Part shown: in pieces, positions 38,917 to 46,785 of the stretch
How the letters are laid out: each line of letters starts with the position of its first letter
Position numbering within the stretch: position 1 is the stretch's first letter
DNA from: Streptomyces plumbidurans
GTDB lineage: Bacteria > Actinomycetota > Actinomycetes > Streptomycetales > Streptomycetaceae
Reading direction: 5' to 3'
Assembly: GCF_019857225.1 (NCBI RefSeq)
Contig: NZ_JAFJSY010000063.1
Span: forward strand, 1 to 53,237
Length of the DNA: 53,237 nt
Translations under genes and position numbers: made by a program
Notes under the pieces: generated by a model
Seen by the model: the letters and a program-made list of their open reading frames with translations, nothing else
The model's database searches: none
What the model was told of the DNA's origin: nothing

Positions 38917-40383
38917 GTGAGCAAGGACGCCGTGACCACGGCACAGGTCGCCCCCCACAGCGACGCCGCCCCGACGCCCGCGGACGCGGGCGATGCCGGA
39001 TACAGCAAGGGCCTCAAGCACCGCCACGTCAACATGATCGCCATCGGCGGCGCGATCGGCACCGGACTCTTCCTGGGCGCCGGCGGCCGCCTGAACAGCG
39101 CGGGCCCGGCCCTCGCGGTCGCCTATCTCGTCTGCGGGATCTTCGCCTTCTTCGTCGTACGGGCGCTCGGCGAGCTGGTCCTGTACCGCCCGTCCTCCGG
39201 TTCCTTCGTGTCGTACGCGCGTGAGTTCCTGGGCGAGAAGGGGGCGTACGTCGCTGGCTGGATGTACTTCCTGAACTGGTCGACCACCGGTATCGCCGAC
39301 ATCACCGCGATCGCGCTCTACACCCACTACTGGAGCATGTTCACCAGCATTCCCCAGTGGGTGCTGGCCCTGATCGCGCTCGCCGTGGTCCTGGCCGTGA
39401 ACCTGATCTCGGTGAAGATCTTCGGTGAGATGGAGTTCTGGTTCGCGATCGTCAAGGTCGCCACCCTGGTGGGCTTCATGCTGATCGGCATCTGGCTGCT
39501 GGCGACCTCGCACGAGGTGGGCGGCCACACCCCGGGCATGAGCGTGATCTCCGACCACGGCGGGGTCCTCCCGCACGGCGTGATGCCGGTCGTCCTGGTC
39601 ATGCAGGGCGTGATCTTCGCCTACGCCGCCCTGGAACTCGTCGGCGTCGCCGCGGGCGAGACCGCGGAGCCGGAGAAGGTCGTCCCGCGCGCGGTGAACT
39701 CCATCATGTGGCGGGTCGGCCTGTTCTACGTGGGCTCGGTCGTCCTCCTCGCCCTGCTGCTGCCCGGTTCGGCGTACTCGGCCGACGAGAGCCCGTTCGT
39801 CACGGTCCTGTCGAAGATCGGCGTCTCCGGCGCCGGCGACGTGATGAATTTGGTCGTCCTCACGGCCGCCATGTCCTCGCTCAACTCCGGCCTGTACTCC
39901 ACGGGCCGCATCCTGCGCTCGATGGCGACGGCCGGCTCGGCGCCGAAGTTCACCGCCCGCATGAACCGCAGCCAGGTCCCCTACGGCGGCATCCTGCTCA
40001 CCTGCGCGGTGTGCGTGCTCGGCGTCGGCCTCAACTACCTCATGCCGAGCCAGGCCTTCGAGATCGTCCTGAACGTCGCCTCGCTGGGCATCGTGTCGAC
40101 CTGGGTGATCATCATGATCTGCCACCTGGTCTTCGTCCGCCGCGCCAAGGCGGGCCTGCTCACCCGCCCGTCCTTCCGCCTCCCCGGCAGCCCGGTCACC
40201 GAGACCGTCACCATCGCCTTCCTCGTCGCCGTGCTCGGCCTGATGTGGAAGGACCCCGACGTCGGCCGCAAGACCCTCCTCCTCATCCCGGTCGTCGCGG
40301 CCATGCTGGTCGCAGGCTGGTTCGGCGTACGCCGCCGGGTCGTCCAGACGGCTGAGCAGGAGCTGACCCGGCTGGGCAAGTAG
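38917..40383 (+). CDS. APC-family amino acid permease
   Basis: The 488-aa protein has about 12 hydrophobic segments, starting with HRHVNMIAIGGAIGTGLFLGAGGRLNSAGPALAVAYLVCGIFAFFVVRALGEL, the amino acid/GABA permease (AAT) signature. An AALELVGVAAGETAEPEKVVPRAVN segment after TM6 is typical of the GabP/AnsP/AroP group. It imports an amino acid with protons. The substrate is not readable. The GTG at 38917 starts a ~30-residue hydrophilic cytoplasmic N-terminus. No partner gene is adjacent, and 230 bp of promoter DNA precede it. Confidence 0.93.
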   Translation: MSKDAVTTAQVAPHSDAAPTPADAGDAGYSKGLKHRHVNMIAIGGAIGTGLFLGAGGRLNSAGPALAVAYLVCGIFAFFVVRALGELVLYRPSSGSFVSYAREFLGEKGAYVAGWMYFLNWSTTGIADITAIALYTHYWSMFTSIPQWVLALIALAVVLAVNLISVKIFGEMEFWFAIVKVATLVGFMLIGIWLLATSHEVGGHTPGMSVISDHGGVLPHGVMPVVLVMQGVIFAYAALELVGVAAGETAEPEKVVPRAVNSIMWRVGLFYVGSVVLLALLLPGSAYSADESPFVTVLSKIGVSGAGDVMNLVVLTAAMSSLNSGLYSTGRILRSMATAGSAPKFTARMNRSQVPYGGILLTCAVCVLGVGLNYLMPSQAFEIVLNVASLGIVSTWVIIMICHLVFVRRAKAGLLTRPSFRLPGSPVTETVTIAFLVAVLGLMWKDPDVGRKTLLLIPVVAAMLVAGWFGVRRRVVQTAEQELTRLGK

Positions 40384-40407
40384 GCCGCGCCCGAACAGGG
40401 AGGCCCG

Positions 40408-40430
40408 TTGTCAGTGGCGGGACGTACGGT
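40408..40430 (+). promoter_or_regulatory. RecA-NDp/PafBC promoter, leaderless, for the macrodomain gene
   Basis: TTGTCAGTG (40408-40416), 8 bp, TACGGT (40425-40430) is a perfect consensus match. The ATG begins six bases after the -10 box, so transcription should start at or next to the A of the start codon. Confidence 0.85.
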
Positions 40431-40436
40431 GGCGTC

Positions 40437-40925
40437 ATGTCGGAGATCATCTACATCCGGGGTGACGCCACCGCGCCGTCGGTGAAGGGCGTCAAGGTAA
40501 TCGCCCATGTCTGCAACGACCTAGGGGGTTGGGGAAAGGGCTTCGTCCTCGCGCTGTCGCGCCGCTGGCCGGAGCCGGAAGCGGCGTACCGCGCCTGGCA
40601 CCGCGACCGCGCGTCGAACGACTTCGGGCTGGGCGCCGCACAGTTCGTCCAGGTCGAGCCGTACGTGTGGGTGGCCAACATGATCGGCCAGCGCGGTATG
40701 CGAACCGGCAGCAAGGGCGTCCCGGTGCGCTACGAGGCGATCGACGCCGCCCTCGGCAAGGTCGCCGACAAGGCCCTGGAGCTGAACGCGTCCGTCCACA
40801 TGCCCCGGATAGGGTGCGGTCTGGCCGGCGGCAAGTGGTCGCGGGTCGAGCCGCTGATCACGGAGCGACTGGTGAGGCGCGGCGTCCAGGTCACCGTCTA
40901 CGACCACGGGGAGGGCGGAAAATGA
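40437..40925 (+). CDS. Macrodomain protein (SCO6735-like de-ADP-ribosylase)
   Basis: The 162-aa macrodomain has IIYIRGDATAP (conserved Asp), VIAHVCNDLGGWGKGFVLALS (Asn and glycine loop), VANMIGQRG, and VHMPRIGCGLAGGKWSRVEPLI, the ALC1-like arrangement. It binds ADP-ribose and can remove it from proteins. I recall that the S. coelicolor homologue SCO6735 was reported to hydrolyse protein ADP-ribosylation, respond to DNA damage and influence antibiotic production. The leaderless RecA-NDp promoter fits that. It overlaps the next gene by ATGA. Confidence 0.95.
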   Translation: MSEIIYIRGDATAPSVKGVKVIAHVCNDLGGWGKGFVLALSRRWPEPEAAYRAWHRDRASNDFGLGAAQFVQVEPYVWVANMIGQRGMRTGSKGVPVRYEAIDAALGKVADKALELNASVHMPRIGCGLAGGKWSRVEPLITERLVRRGVQVTVYDHGEGGK

Positions 40926-41827
40926 GCCGCGACATCGACGTACTCGTGCTGGGCGGCGCAGGCGTGGACACCATCGTGTACGTGCCGCAGTTGCCGCTTC
41001 CGTATGCCGACAGCTACATGATCGAGCGGGGGATCCGCACCCGCGCGGGCCAGACCGGTGACTTCGTGGCCCTGGGGCTGGACGCCCTCGGCCTGCGGGT
41101 GCACCACCTCGACATGCTCGGCGACGACCCGGAGGGCGACCTGGTGCGCGCCCTGCACAGGGAGGCGGGCATCGAGTTCACGGCGGTTCCGCACCCCGCG
41201 GGGACCAAGCGCGCCGTCAATCTCGTCGGCCCCGACGGCAGACGGCTGTCCCTGTACGACGTGAGCCGTACGCAGGGCGAGGACCGCTTCCCCGAGGACA
41301 CGGTGCGCGCACTCGCCGGGGCGAGCCGCCACGCCCACGTGACCATCACCCAGCCCTGCGCCGACTCCCTGCCCCTGCTGCGCGAGTCGGGCGCGACGCT
41401 CTCCACCGACCTGCACGACTGGGACGGCGAGAACCCCTACCACGAGCCCTTCGCCCACGCCGCGGACGTCGTCTTCCTCTCCGCCACCGCCCTCGACGAC
41501 CCGGAACGCACCATGCGCCGCATCGCCGACCGCGGCCGCGCCGAGGTGGTCGTCGCCACGGCAGGCGCGAAGGGTGCCTACCTCCTCGCCGACGACGAAC
41601 TCACCCACATACCCCCGGCCACACCCCCCGGCCCGGTCCTCGACTCCAACGGGGCGGGCGACGCCTTCGCAGCCGCCTTCCTCTACGGCTGGCTCAACCG
41701 CGAAACCCCCCGCCGCAGCGCCCTCTACGGCACCGTCGCAGGCGCCCACGCCTGCACAGTCCCGTCCACGAACACGACACCACTCACCCGCGAAACCCTC
41801 TTGGCGAACGTGACGGCAACCCCCTGA
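40922..41827 (+). CDS. PfkB-family sugar/nucleoside kinase
   Basis: The 301-aa ribokinase-fold protein has VLVLGGAGVDTIVYVPQLP, the glycine-rich RAGQTGDFVALGLDALGLRVHHLDMLGDD, and the PfkB signature LDSNGAGDAFAAAFLYGW with the catalytic Asp. The substrate is unknown. Coupling by a 4-bp overlap to an ADP-ribose hydrolysing macrodomain makes ribose or a nucleoside attractive (inference). The ATG at 40922 is fixed by the overlap. The much longer frame upstream is a shadow of the macrodomain gene. Confidence 0.92.
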   Translation: MSRDIDVLVLGGAGVDTIVYVPQLPLPYADSYMIERGIRTRAGQTGDFVALGLDALGLRVHHLDMLGDDPEGDLVRALHREAGIEFTAVPHPAGTKRAVNLVGPDGRRLSLYDVSRTQGEDRFPEDTVRALAGASRHAHVTITQPCADSLPLLRESGATLSTDLHDWDGENPYHEPFAHAADVVFLSATALDDPERTMRRIADRGRAEVVVATAGAKGAYLLADDELTHIPPATPPGPVLDSNGAGDAFAAAFLYGWLNRETPRRSALYGTVAGAHACTVPSTNTTPLTRETLLANVTATP

Positions 41828-41873
41828 GGGGCGCGGGGAACTGCGCGACCAACCACATCCGTCCCGCAGCCCC
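41828..41873. repeat. Streptomyces intergenic repeat GGGGCGCGGGGAACTGCGCG
   Basis: The 20-mer begins directly after the kinase stop codon and can pair with CCCGCAGCCCC at 41863-41873. The same element follows the stop at 45589. From memory this sequence is common at 3' ends of Streptomyces genes, and it may act as a terminator or attenuator. Confidence 0.7.
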
Positions 41874-41896
41874 CACACAACCGAACCCGGCACCCT

Positions 41897-43366
41897 CTAA
41901 TGGGCACCGTCAACAGCGGCCGCGATCTTCTTCCACGACCGAGGCTGCACAACGGCCGACTTGGCGAGAGCCACCCCTGCGGGCTTGCTCGGCTGGAACA
42001 GCCACGTGTCGAACAGCGCCCCCAGCGACTTCCCGGACACCTTCTCCGCGTACGCCTGGAAATCGGCGATGGACGCGTTCCCGTACGCGTGCTCCTGCGG
42101 CCACCCCTTGAGGATGGCGAAGAACGCATCGTCGCCGACGGTCTTCCGCAGCTCCTGGATGGCCAGCGCCCCGCGGTCGTAGACGGCGTCGTCGAACTGA
42201 TGGTCCGGCCCGGGGTCACCCGGCTTCACGGTCCAGAACGCGTCGTCCGCCGGATGCGAGGCGTACACGTAGTCGGCGAGTTCCTGCGTCGTGCCCTCGC
42301 CCTCGTGCTCGGACCACAGCCACTGCGCGTACGTGGCGAAGCCCTCGTTGAGCCAGATGTTCTTCCAGCCCTTCAGCGACACGCTGTCGCCGTACCACTG
42401 GTGCGCCAACTCGTGCACCACGACAGAGGCGTTGGAGCCCTTCGCGAACTGCTTCGGGCTGTAGTAGACCCGGGTCTGCGTCTCCAGCGCGTACCCGGTG
42501 GTCGTGTTCGGGACATAACCGCCCGCCGAACTGAACGGATACGGCCCGAAGTAGCCGCTCAGCCAGTCGACCAGCTCCCCGGTGCGCTCCACGCTCGCCC
42601 GCGCGGCCCCGTCGTTGTCCCCGAGGTCCTTGCTGTAGGCGTTGACGACCGGGACCCCGCCCTCGGAGGTGCTGGTCGTGATGTCGAACTTCCCCATCGC
42701 CAGCGTGGTGAGGTACGTCGCCTGCGGCTTGTTCTGGCGCCAGCTGTAGCGGGTCCAGCCGAGCTGTGAACTCGTCGACTGCAGCGTGCCGTTGGAGATG
42801 GCCTGGGTGCCGTCCGGTACGGCCACCGAGACGTCGTAGGTCGCCTTGTCCAGCGGGTGGTCGTTGCTCGGGTACCACCACCAGGCCGCCTCGGGCTCGT
42901 CGGCGGCGACCGCCCCGTCCGGCGTGCGGTGCCAGGTGTTGAAGCCGTACGCGCTCTTCGTCGAGGGCACGCCGCTGTAGCGCACGACCACGGTGATCGG
43001 GGTGCCCTTGTCGAGCGGCGTCCTCGGCGTGACCACCAGCTCGTGCTGGCCTGAGGTGGTGAAGGACGCCTTGGCGCCGTTGACCCGCACCTCGCTGACA
43101 TCCAGCAGGAAGTCGAGGTCGAAACTGGACAGGTCCTGCGTCGTCCTCGCCAGGATCGTCGCCGTACCGGACAACTCGTCCGTCGCGGGCTGGTACTTCA
43201 GGCGCAGGTCGTAGTGGGAGACGTCGTATCCGCCGTTGCCGTAGGCCGGGTAGTAGGGGTCGCCGATGCCCGGAGCGCCGGGGGAGTGGCTTGCGGCGGA
43301 CGCCGGGATCGCCAGCATCAGGGAGGCCGCAGCGAGTGCGCCCGGCGCGATGATTCTGCGGTGCAC
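41897..43366 (-). CDS. Secreted M1-family zinc metallopeptidase
   Basis: The 489-aa product has a signal peptide (RRIIAPGALAAASLMLAIPASA) and the M1 aminopeptidase architecture: an N-terminal beta domain (DVSHYDLRLKYQPATDELSGTATI), substrate loop GYALETQ in place of GAMEN, zinc site HELAHQWYGDSV with the third ligand in NEGFATYAQWLW, and a downstream YDRGALAIQELR. It trims N-terminal residues from extracellular peptides. The GTG at 43366 follows GGAG at six bases. Divergent from another secreted peptidase gene. Confidence 0.94.
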   Translation of the reverse strand: MHRRIIAPGALAAASLMLAIPASAASHSPGAPGIGDPYYPAYGNGGYDVSHYDLRLKYQPATDELSGTATILARTTQDLSSFDLDFLLDVSEVRVNGAKASFTTSGQHELVVTPRTPLDKGTPITVVVRYSGVPSTKSAYGFNTWHRTPDGAVAADEPEAAWWWYPSNDHPLDKATYDVSVAVPDGTQAISNGTLQSTSSQLGWTRYSWRQNKPQATYLTTLAMGKFDITTSTSEGGVPVVNAYSKDLGDNDGAARASVERTGELVDWLSGYFGPYPFSSAGGYVPNTTTGYALETQTRVYYSPKQFAKGSNASVVVHELAHQWYGDSVSLKGWKNIWLNEGFATYAQWLWSEHEGEGTTQELADYVYASHPADDAFWTVKPGDPGPDHQFDDAVYDRGALAIQELRKTVGDDAFFAILKGWPQEHAYGNASIADFQAYAEKVSGKSLGALFDTWLFQPSKPAGVALAKSAVVQPRSWKKIAAAVDGAH

Positions 43367-43630
43367 GAAAGCTCCAAGTGGTAGGGGCACGAGGTCTGTT
43401 CGCAGCCTATTGAGTCCCTGTGGCCCCGGGCATGTCCATAACACCCCCTGTCACACGATCGCCATTCGGCCGACATGGGCCCCTCCGCACCCTCCGCGCC
43501 CTCGGGCCCCGCCGCACCCGCCGGCCCCTCCGCACCAGGAACCGATCCGGCCACGCACGCCCCGCACGGCCGCCCAGGACGTCCTACGGCCCTCTTCTGC
43601 ACGGCAGTTGCCCGATGTACCGTCCCGCGC

Positions 43631-45589
43631 ATGCCGATACGCATGCGCTTCACGACCTGGAGACCGCTCGCGACGGCGGCCGTCGCCGCCCTCATGGCAG
43701 CCCTCCTCACCCCGGCGACGGCCCACGCGGCCACCTCGTCGCCGCGGGAGAGCCGACCCGTCTACTCGTACGCGAACGCCATCCGCGAGGCCGTATGGGT
43801 GGACACCGGACTCGACGGCGACCGCGACGGACGGCACGACCGCGTCGCCGTCGACATCGTGCGCCCCCGCGAACCCGCACAGCAGGACCGCAAGGTCCCC
43901 GTCATCATGGACGCCAGCCCGTACTACTCCTGCTGCGGCCGCGGCAACGAGAGCCAGCTCAAGACGTACGACGCGCAGGGCAACGTCGTCCAGATGCCGC
44001 TCTTCTACGACAACTACTTCGTGCCCCGCGGCTACGCCGTCGTCGGCGTCGACCTCGCCGGCACCAACCGCTCCGACGGCTGTGTGGACGTGGGCGGCCG
44101 CTCCGACATCCAGTCCGCGAAGGCCGTCGTCGACTGGCTCAACGGCCGGGCGAAGGCGTACACGACCCGCACCGGCGCCACGACCGCCAAGGCGAGCTGG
44201 ACCAACGGCAGGACCGGCATGATCGGCAAGAGCTGGGACGGCACGATCGCCAACGGCGTCGCCGCGACCGGCGTCAGGGGCCTGAAGACCGTCGTCCCGA
44301 TCAGCGCCATCTCCTCCTGGTACGACTACTACTTCGCCCAGGGCGCCCCGCTCTACGACTCGGGCCCCGACTGGCTCTCGGACTACGTCGACAGCCCCGA
44401 CGCGCAGGCCAGGTGCGCCGCGGTGCAGCAGCGGATCGTCGACGGCGCCCCGCGCACCGGCGACTGGACCCCCTTCTGGACCGAGCGCGACTACGTCAAG
44501 GACGCGAGCAAGGTACGCGCGAGCGTCTTCCTCACCCACGGCATGCAGGACCTCAACGTCCGCACCAAGCACTTCGGCCAGTGGTGGGACGCCCTCGCCA
44601 AGAACGGCGTCGAGCGCAAGATCTGGCTCTCCCAGACCGGCCACGTCGACCCCTTCGACTTCCGCCGCGGCGCCTGGGTCGACACGCTGCACCGCTGGTT
44701 CGACCACGAACTCCTCGGCTACGACAACGGAATCGACCGCGAACCGATGGCCGACATCGAACGCCACCCCGACCAGTGGGTCACCGCCACGGTCTGGCCC
44801 CCGCGCGGCACCGCGGCCACGACGCTGCGCCCCGACCGGGGCACCCAGGCGGGCGTCGGCACCCTCGGCCTCACCAAGGGCCACGGCAGCGAGACCTTCA
44901 CCGACAACCCGCAGTTGAGCGAGACCGACTGGGCCGCCAAGATCGCCACGTCCACCCCCGAGAAGGCGGGCTTCCTCACCGGTCCCCTCACCCACGACCT
45001 GCGCGTGTCCGGCTCCTCCGAGGTGACGGTCACCGCGACCCCGACCACGAGGACGGCCCACCTCTCCGCCGTCCTGGTCGACCTCGGCCCCGACACCATC
45101 CGCGACTACGCGGACGCCGGCGAGGGCATCACGACCGGCACCGACCGCAGCTGCTACGGCGCCAGCACCGCGGGCGACAGCGCCTGCTACCGGAACACCG
45201 CGGCGAAGAAGACGACCGTCGACTACACGGTCTTCAGCCGAGGTTGGGCCGACCTCGGCAACTACGCCTCCCTCCACAAGGGCGTCCCACTCACCCCGGG
45301 CAAGGCCTACACCATCACCCTGAACCTCGCGGCCACCGACCACATCGTCCCGGCCGGCCACCGCCTGGCCCTGATCGTCGCAGGCACCGACAAGGACCTC
45401 ATCGACCCCCCGGCCGACAAACCAACCCTCACCCTGAACCTCTCCCACACCCAGGCCCAAGTCCCCATCGTGGGCGGCACAAAGGCCTTCACCCGAGCAA
45501 CCTCCCACACCACGACCGCCCCCAAGGCAGTACCGCTGAAGGGCGTTCACGACACAAACACCGCCCACCGAATCCCCGCCGGCTTTTAG
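43631..45589 (+). CDS. Secreted Xaa-Pro dipeptidyl-peptidase (S15/CocE family)
   Basis: The 652-aa product has a signal peptide to about AHAA (residue 34). The alpha/beta-hydrolase core has nucleophile Ser in MIGKSWDGTIANG, Asp in FLTHGMQDLNV and His in SQTGHVDPFDF. A C-terminal jelly-roll domain follows. It resembles Streptomyces X-Pro dipeptidyl-peptidases that remove Xaa-Pro from N-termini. The catalytic residues appear intact. It pairs logically with the divergent M1 peptidase for extracellular peptide use. The ATG at 43631 places the signal peptide at the N-terminus. Confidence 0.94.
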   Translation: MPIRMRFTTWRPLATAAVAALMAALLTPATAHAATSSPRESRPVYSYANAIREAVWVDTGLDGDRDGRHDRVAVDIVRPREPAQQDRKVPVIMDASPYYSCCGRGNESQLKTYDAQGNVVQMPLFYDNYFVPRGYAVVGVDLAGTNRSDGCVDVGGRSDIQSAKAVVDWLNGRAKAYTTRTGATTAKASWTNGRTGMIGKSWDGTIANGVAATGVRGLKTVVPISAISSWYDYYFAQGAPLYDSGPDWLSDYVDSPDAQARCAAVQQRIVDGAPRTGDWTPFWTERDYVKDASKVRASVFLTHGMQDLNVRTKHFGQWWDALAKNGVERKIWLSQTGHVDPFDFRRGAWVDTLHRWFDHELLGYDNGIDREPMADIERHPDQWVTATVWPPRGTAATTLRPDRGTQAGVGTLGLTKGHGSETFTDNPQLSETDWAAKIATSTPEKAGFLTGPLTHDLRVSGSSEVTVTATPTTRTAHLSAVLVDLGPDTIRDYADAGEGITTGTDRSCYGASTAGDSACYRNTAAKKTTVDYTVFSRGWADLGNYASLHKGVPLTPGKAYTITLNLAATDHIVPAGHRLALIVAGTDKDLIDPPADKPTLTLNLSHTQAQVPIVGGTKAFTRATSHTTTAPKAVPLKGVHDTNTAHRIPAGF

Positions 45590-45635
45590 GGGCGCGGGGA
45601 ACTGCGCGCCCAGCCCCAACACACCCGCAGCCGCC
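45589..45635. repeat. Second copy of GGGGCGCGGGGAACTGCGCG
   Basis: It begins on the last base of the S15 peptidase stop codon and is followed by a CCCGCAG-containing partner, as in the copy at 41828. Both copies abut stop codons. Confidence 0.7.
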
Positions 45636-45691
45636 GAACAACCCGTCCCCGCACCCCGGTGGAGCGCGGGGATGGTGGGAATACTCACAGC

Positions 45692-46714
45692 ATGTCTGCC
45701 GAGTACGCGTCCTTCGGCCTGGCACCGGCGATGCGTGCCGGTGGAGTCCTCGCCAACGGTGACTACCAGGTCCACCGGGATTTCGTGGACTTCGTCGTCG
45801 ACGGACGGCCGTTGCTGTTCCAGCTCTCCGACCTCGACGCCGTCTCCCCGCTCGCCTCCGACGTACCGCCCGCGATCTTCACCGAGCAGGTCCGCAGCCT
45901 GCTGCTGGAGGCGCGGGCGCCGCTTCCCGACGGGCGCTACGTCATCTACGGCTGCCCGGACTGCGCGGACCTGGCCTGCGGCGCGGTCACTGCGGTCATC
46001 GAGCGGGACGGCGAGGACTACATCTGGCGGGACTTCGCCTGGCAGACCGGCGAACACGCCGATCTGGAGCTCAACGGCTACCACGGCATAGGGCCGTTCC
46101 GCTTCCGGGGTGCCGCGTACCGCGAGGCGCTGGACGCCCTTCTCGACGGCGCCGGCACGAGCCCGCGCCGCCGGGTGCTGCTGATCGGCGCCCGCGTCGC
46201 CCTGCTCGCCAAGCTGGCCGCGGCCCTGTGCAGCATCGGCATCGGCGCCGACATCGCCCACGACGCGCACGGCGTCCCCGCCGACGAACTGCGCGGCTAC
46301 GGCGCCGTCGCCTTCGGCCGCGCGATCACCCAGGAGCAGCGTGCCGCCGTGCGCCGCGGCTTCGAGCAGGCCGGCGTCGAGGTGGCGTACGTCGAGGGCC
46401 TCGCACCGATCGTCCCCCTGCTCGTCGCCCAGATCGAACACGCCCTGGACCGCAGCCCGGTGCAGCTGCGTCGGCTGACCCGGCTGGTGGCGGCCGACGG
46501 CGAGGCCGGCATCGAGGTCACCTCGCCCTGCCGGGTGCGTCTGACCGCGTACCGCCTGGACCGCCTCTACCGCACCCACACCCACGAGGTCTTCGACGGC
46601 GTCCTCGAAACGGGTCGTCATCGCATCGCCCTGGACGCCAAGGCCGTCAAGGGGGAGTCCTTCGTGGTGGCCCGGACGGCGGGGAGCGTGCTGGTGGAGG
46701 CGATGGCGCGCTGA
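45692..46714 (+). CDS. Conserved actinobacterial protein of unknown function
   Basis: The 340-aa product is sometimes labelled oxidoreductase in streptomycetes, without evidence that I can see. It has a beta-rich N-terminal half with a CPDCADLACGAVTAVIERDG segment (three cysteines, possible metal or redox site). The Rossmann-like middle (RRVLLIGARVALLAKLAAALCSIGIGADIAHDA) resembles a nucleotide-binding beta-alpha-beta without a classical GxGxxG. No signal peptide. The ATG at 45692 is used. It is 71 bp upstream of an ABC-F gene and may be cotranscribed. Confidence 0.75.
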   Translation: MSAEYASFGLAPAMRAGGVLANGDYQVHRDFVDFVVDGRPLLFQLSDLDAVSPLASDVPPAIFTEQVRSLLLEARAPLPDGRYVIYGCPDCADLACGAVTAVIERDGEDYIWRDFAWQTGEHADLELNGYHGIGPFRFRGAAYREALDALLDGAGTSPRRRVLLIGARVALLAKLAAALCSIGIGADIAHDAHGVPADELRGYGAVAFGRAITQEQRAAVRRGFEQAGVEVAYVEGLAPIVPLLVAQIEHALDRSPVQLRRLTRLVAADGEAGIEVTSPCRVRLTAYRLDRLYRTHTHEVFDGVLETGRHRIALDAKAVKGESFVVARTAGSVLVEAMAR

Positions 46715-46785
46715 GGGAGAGGGCCCCCTCCGCGGTGAAACGCCGAGGCGGGCGGCCCGCGCCGGCCGTTAGGATCGGCGGCCTG

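Noticed and set aside
43451..46621. 1056-codon open frame on the minus strand
   Set aside because: Runs antisense through the S15 peptidase and the next gene; composition is Val/Gly/Asp-rich shadow.
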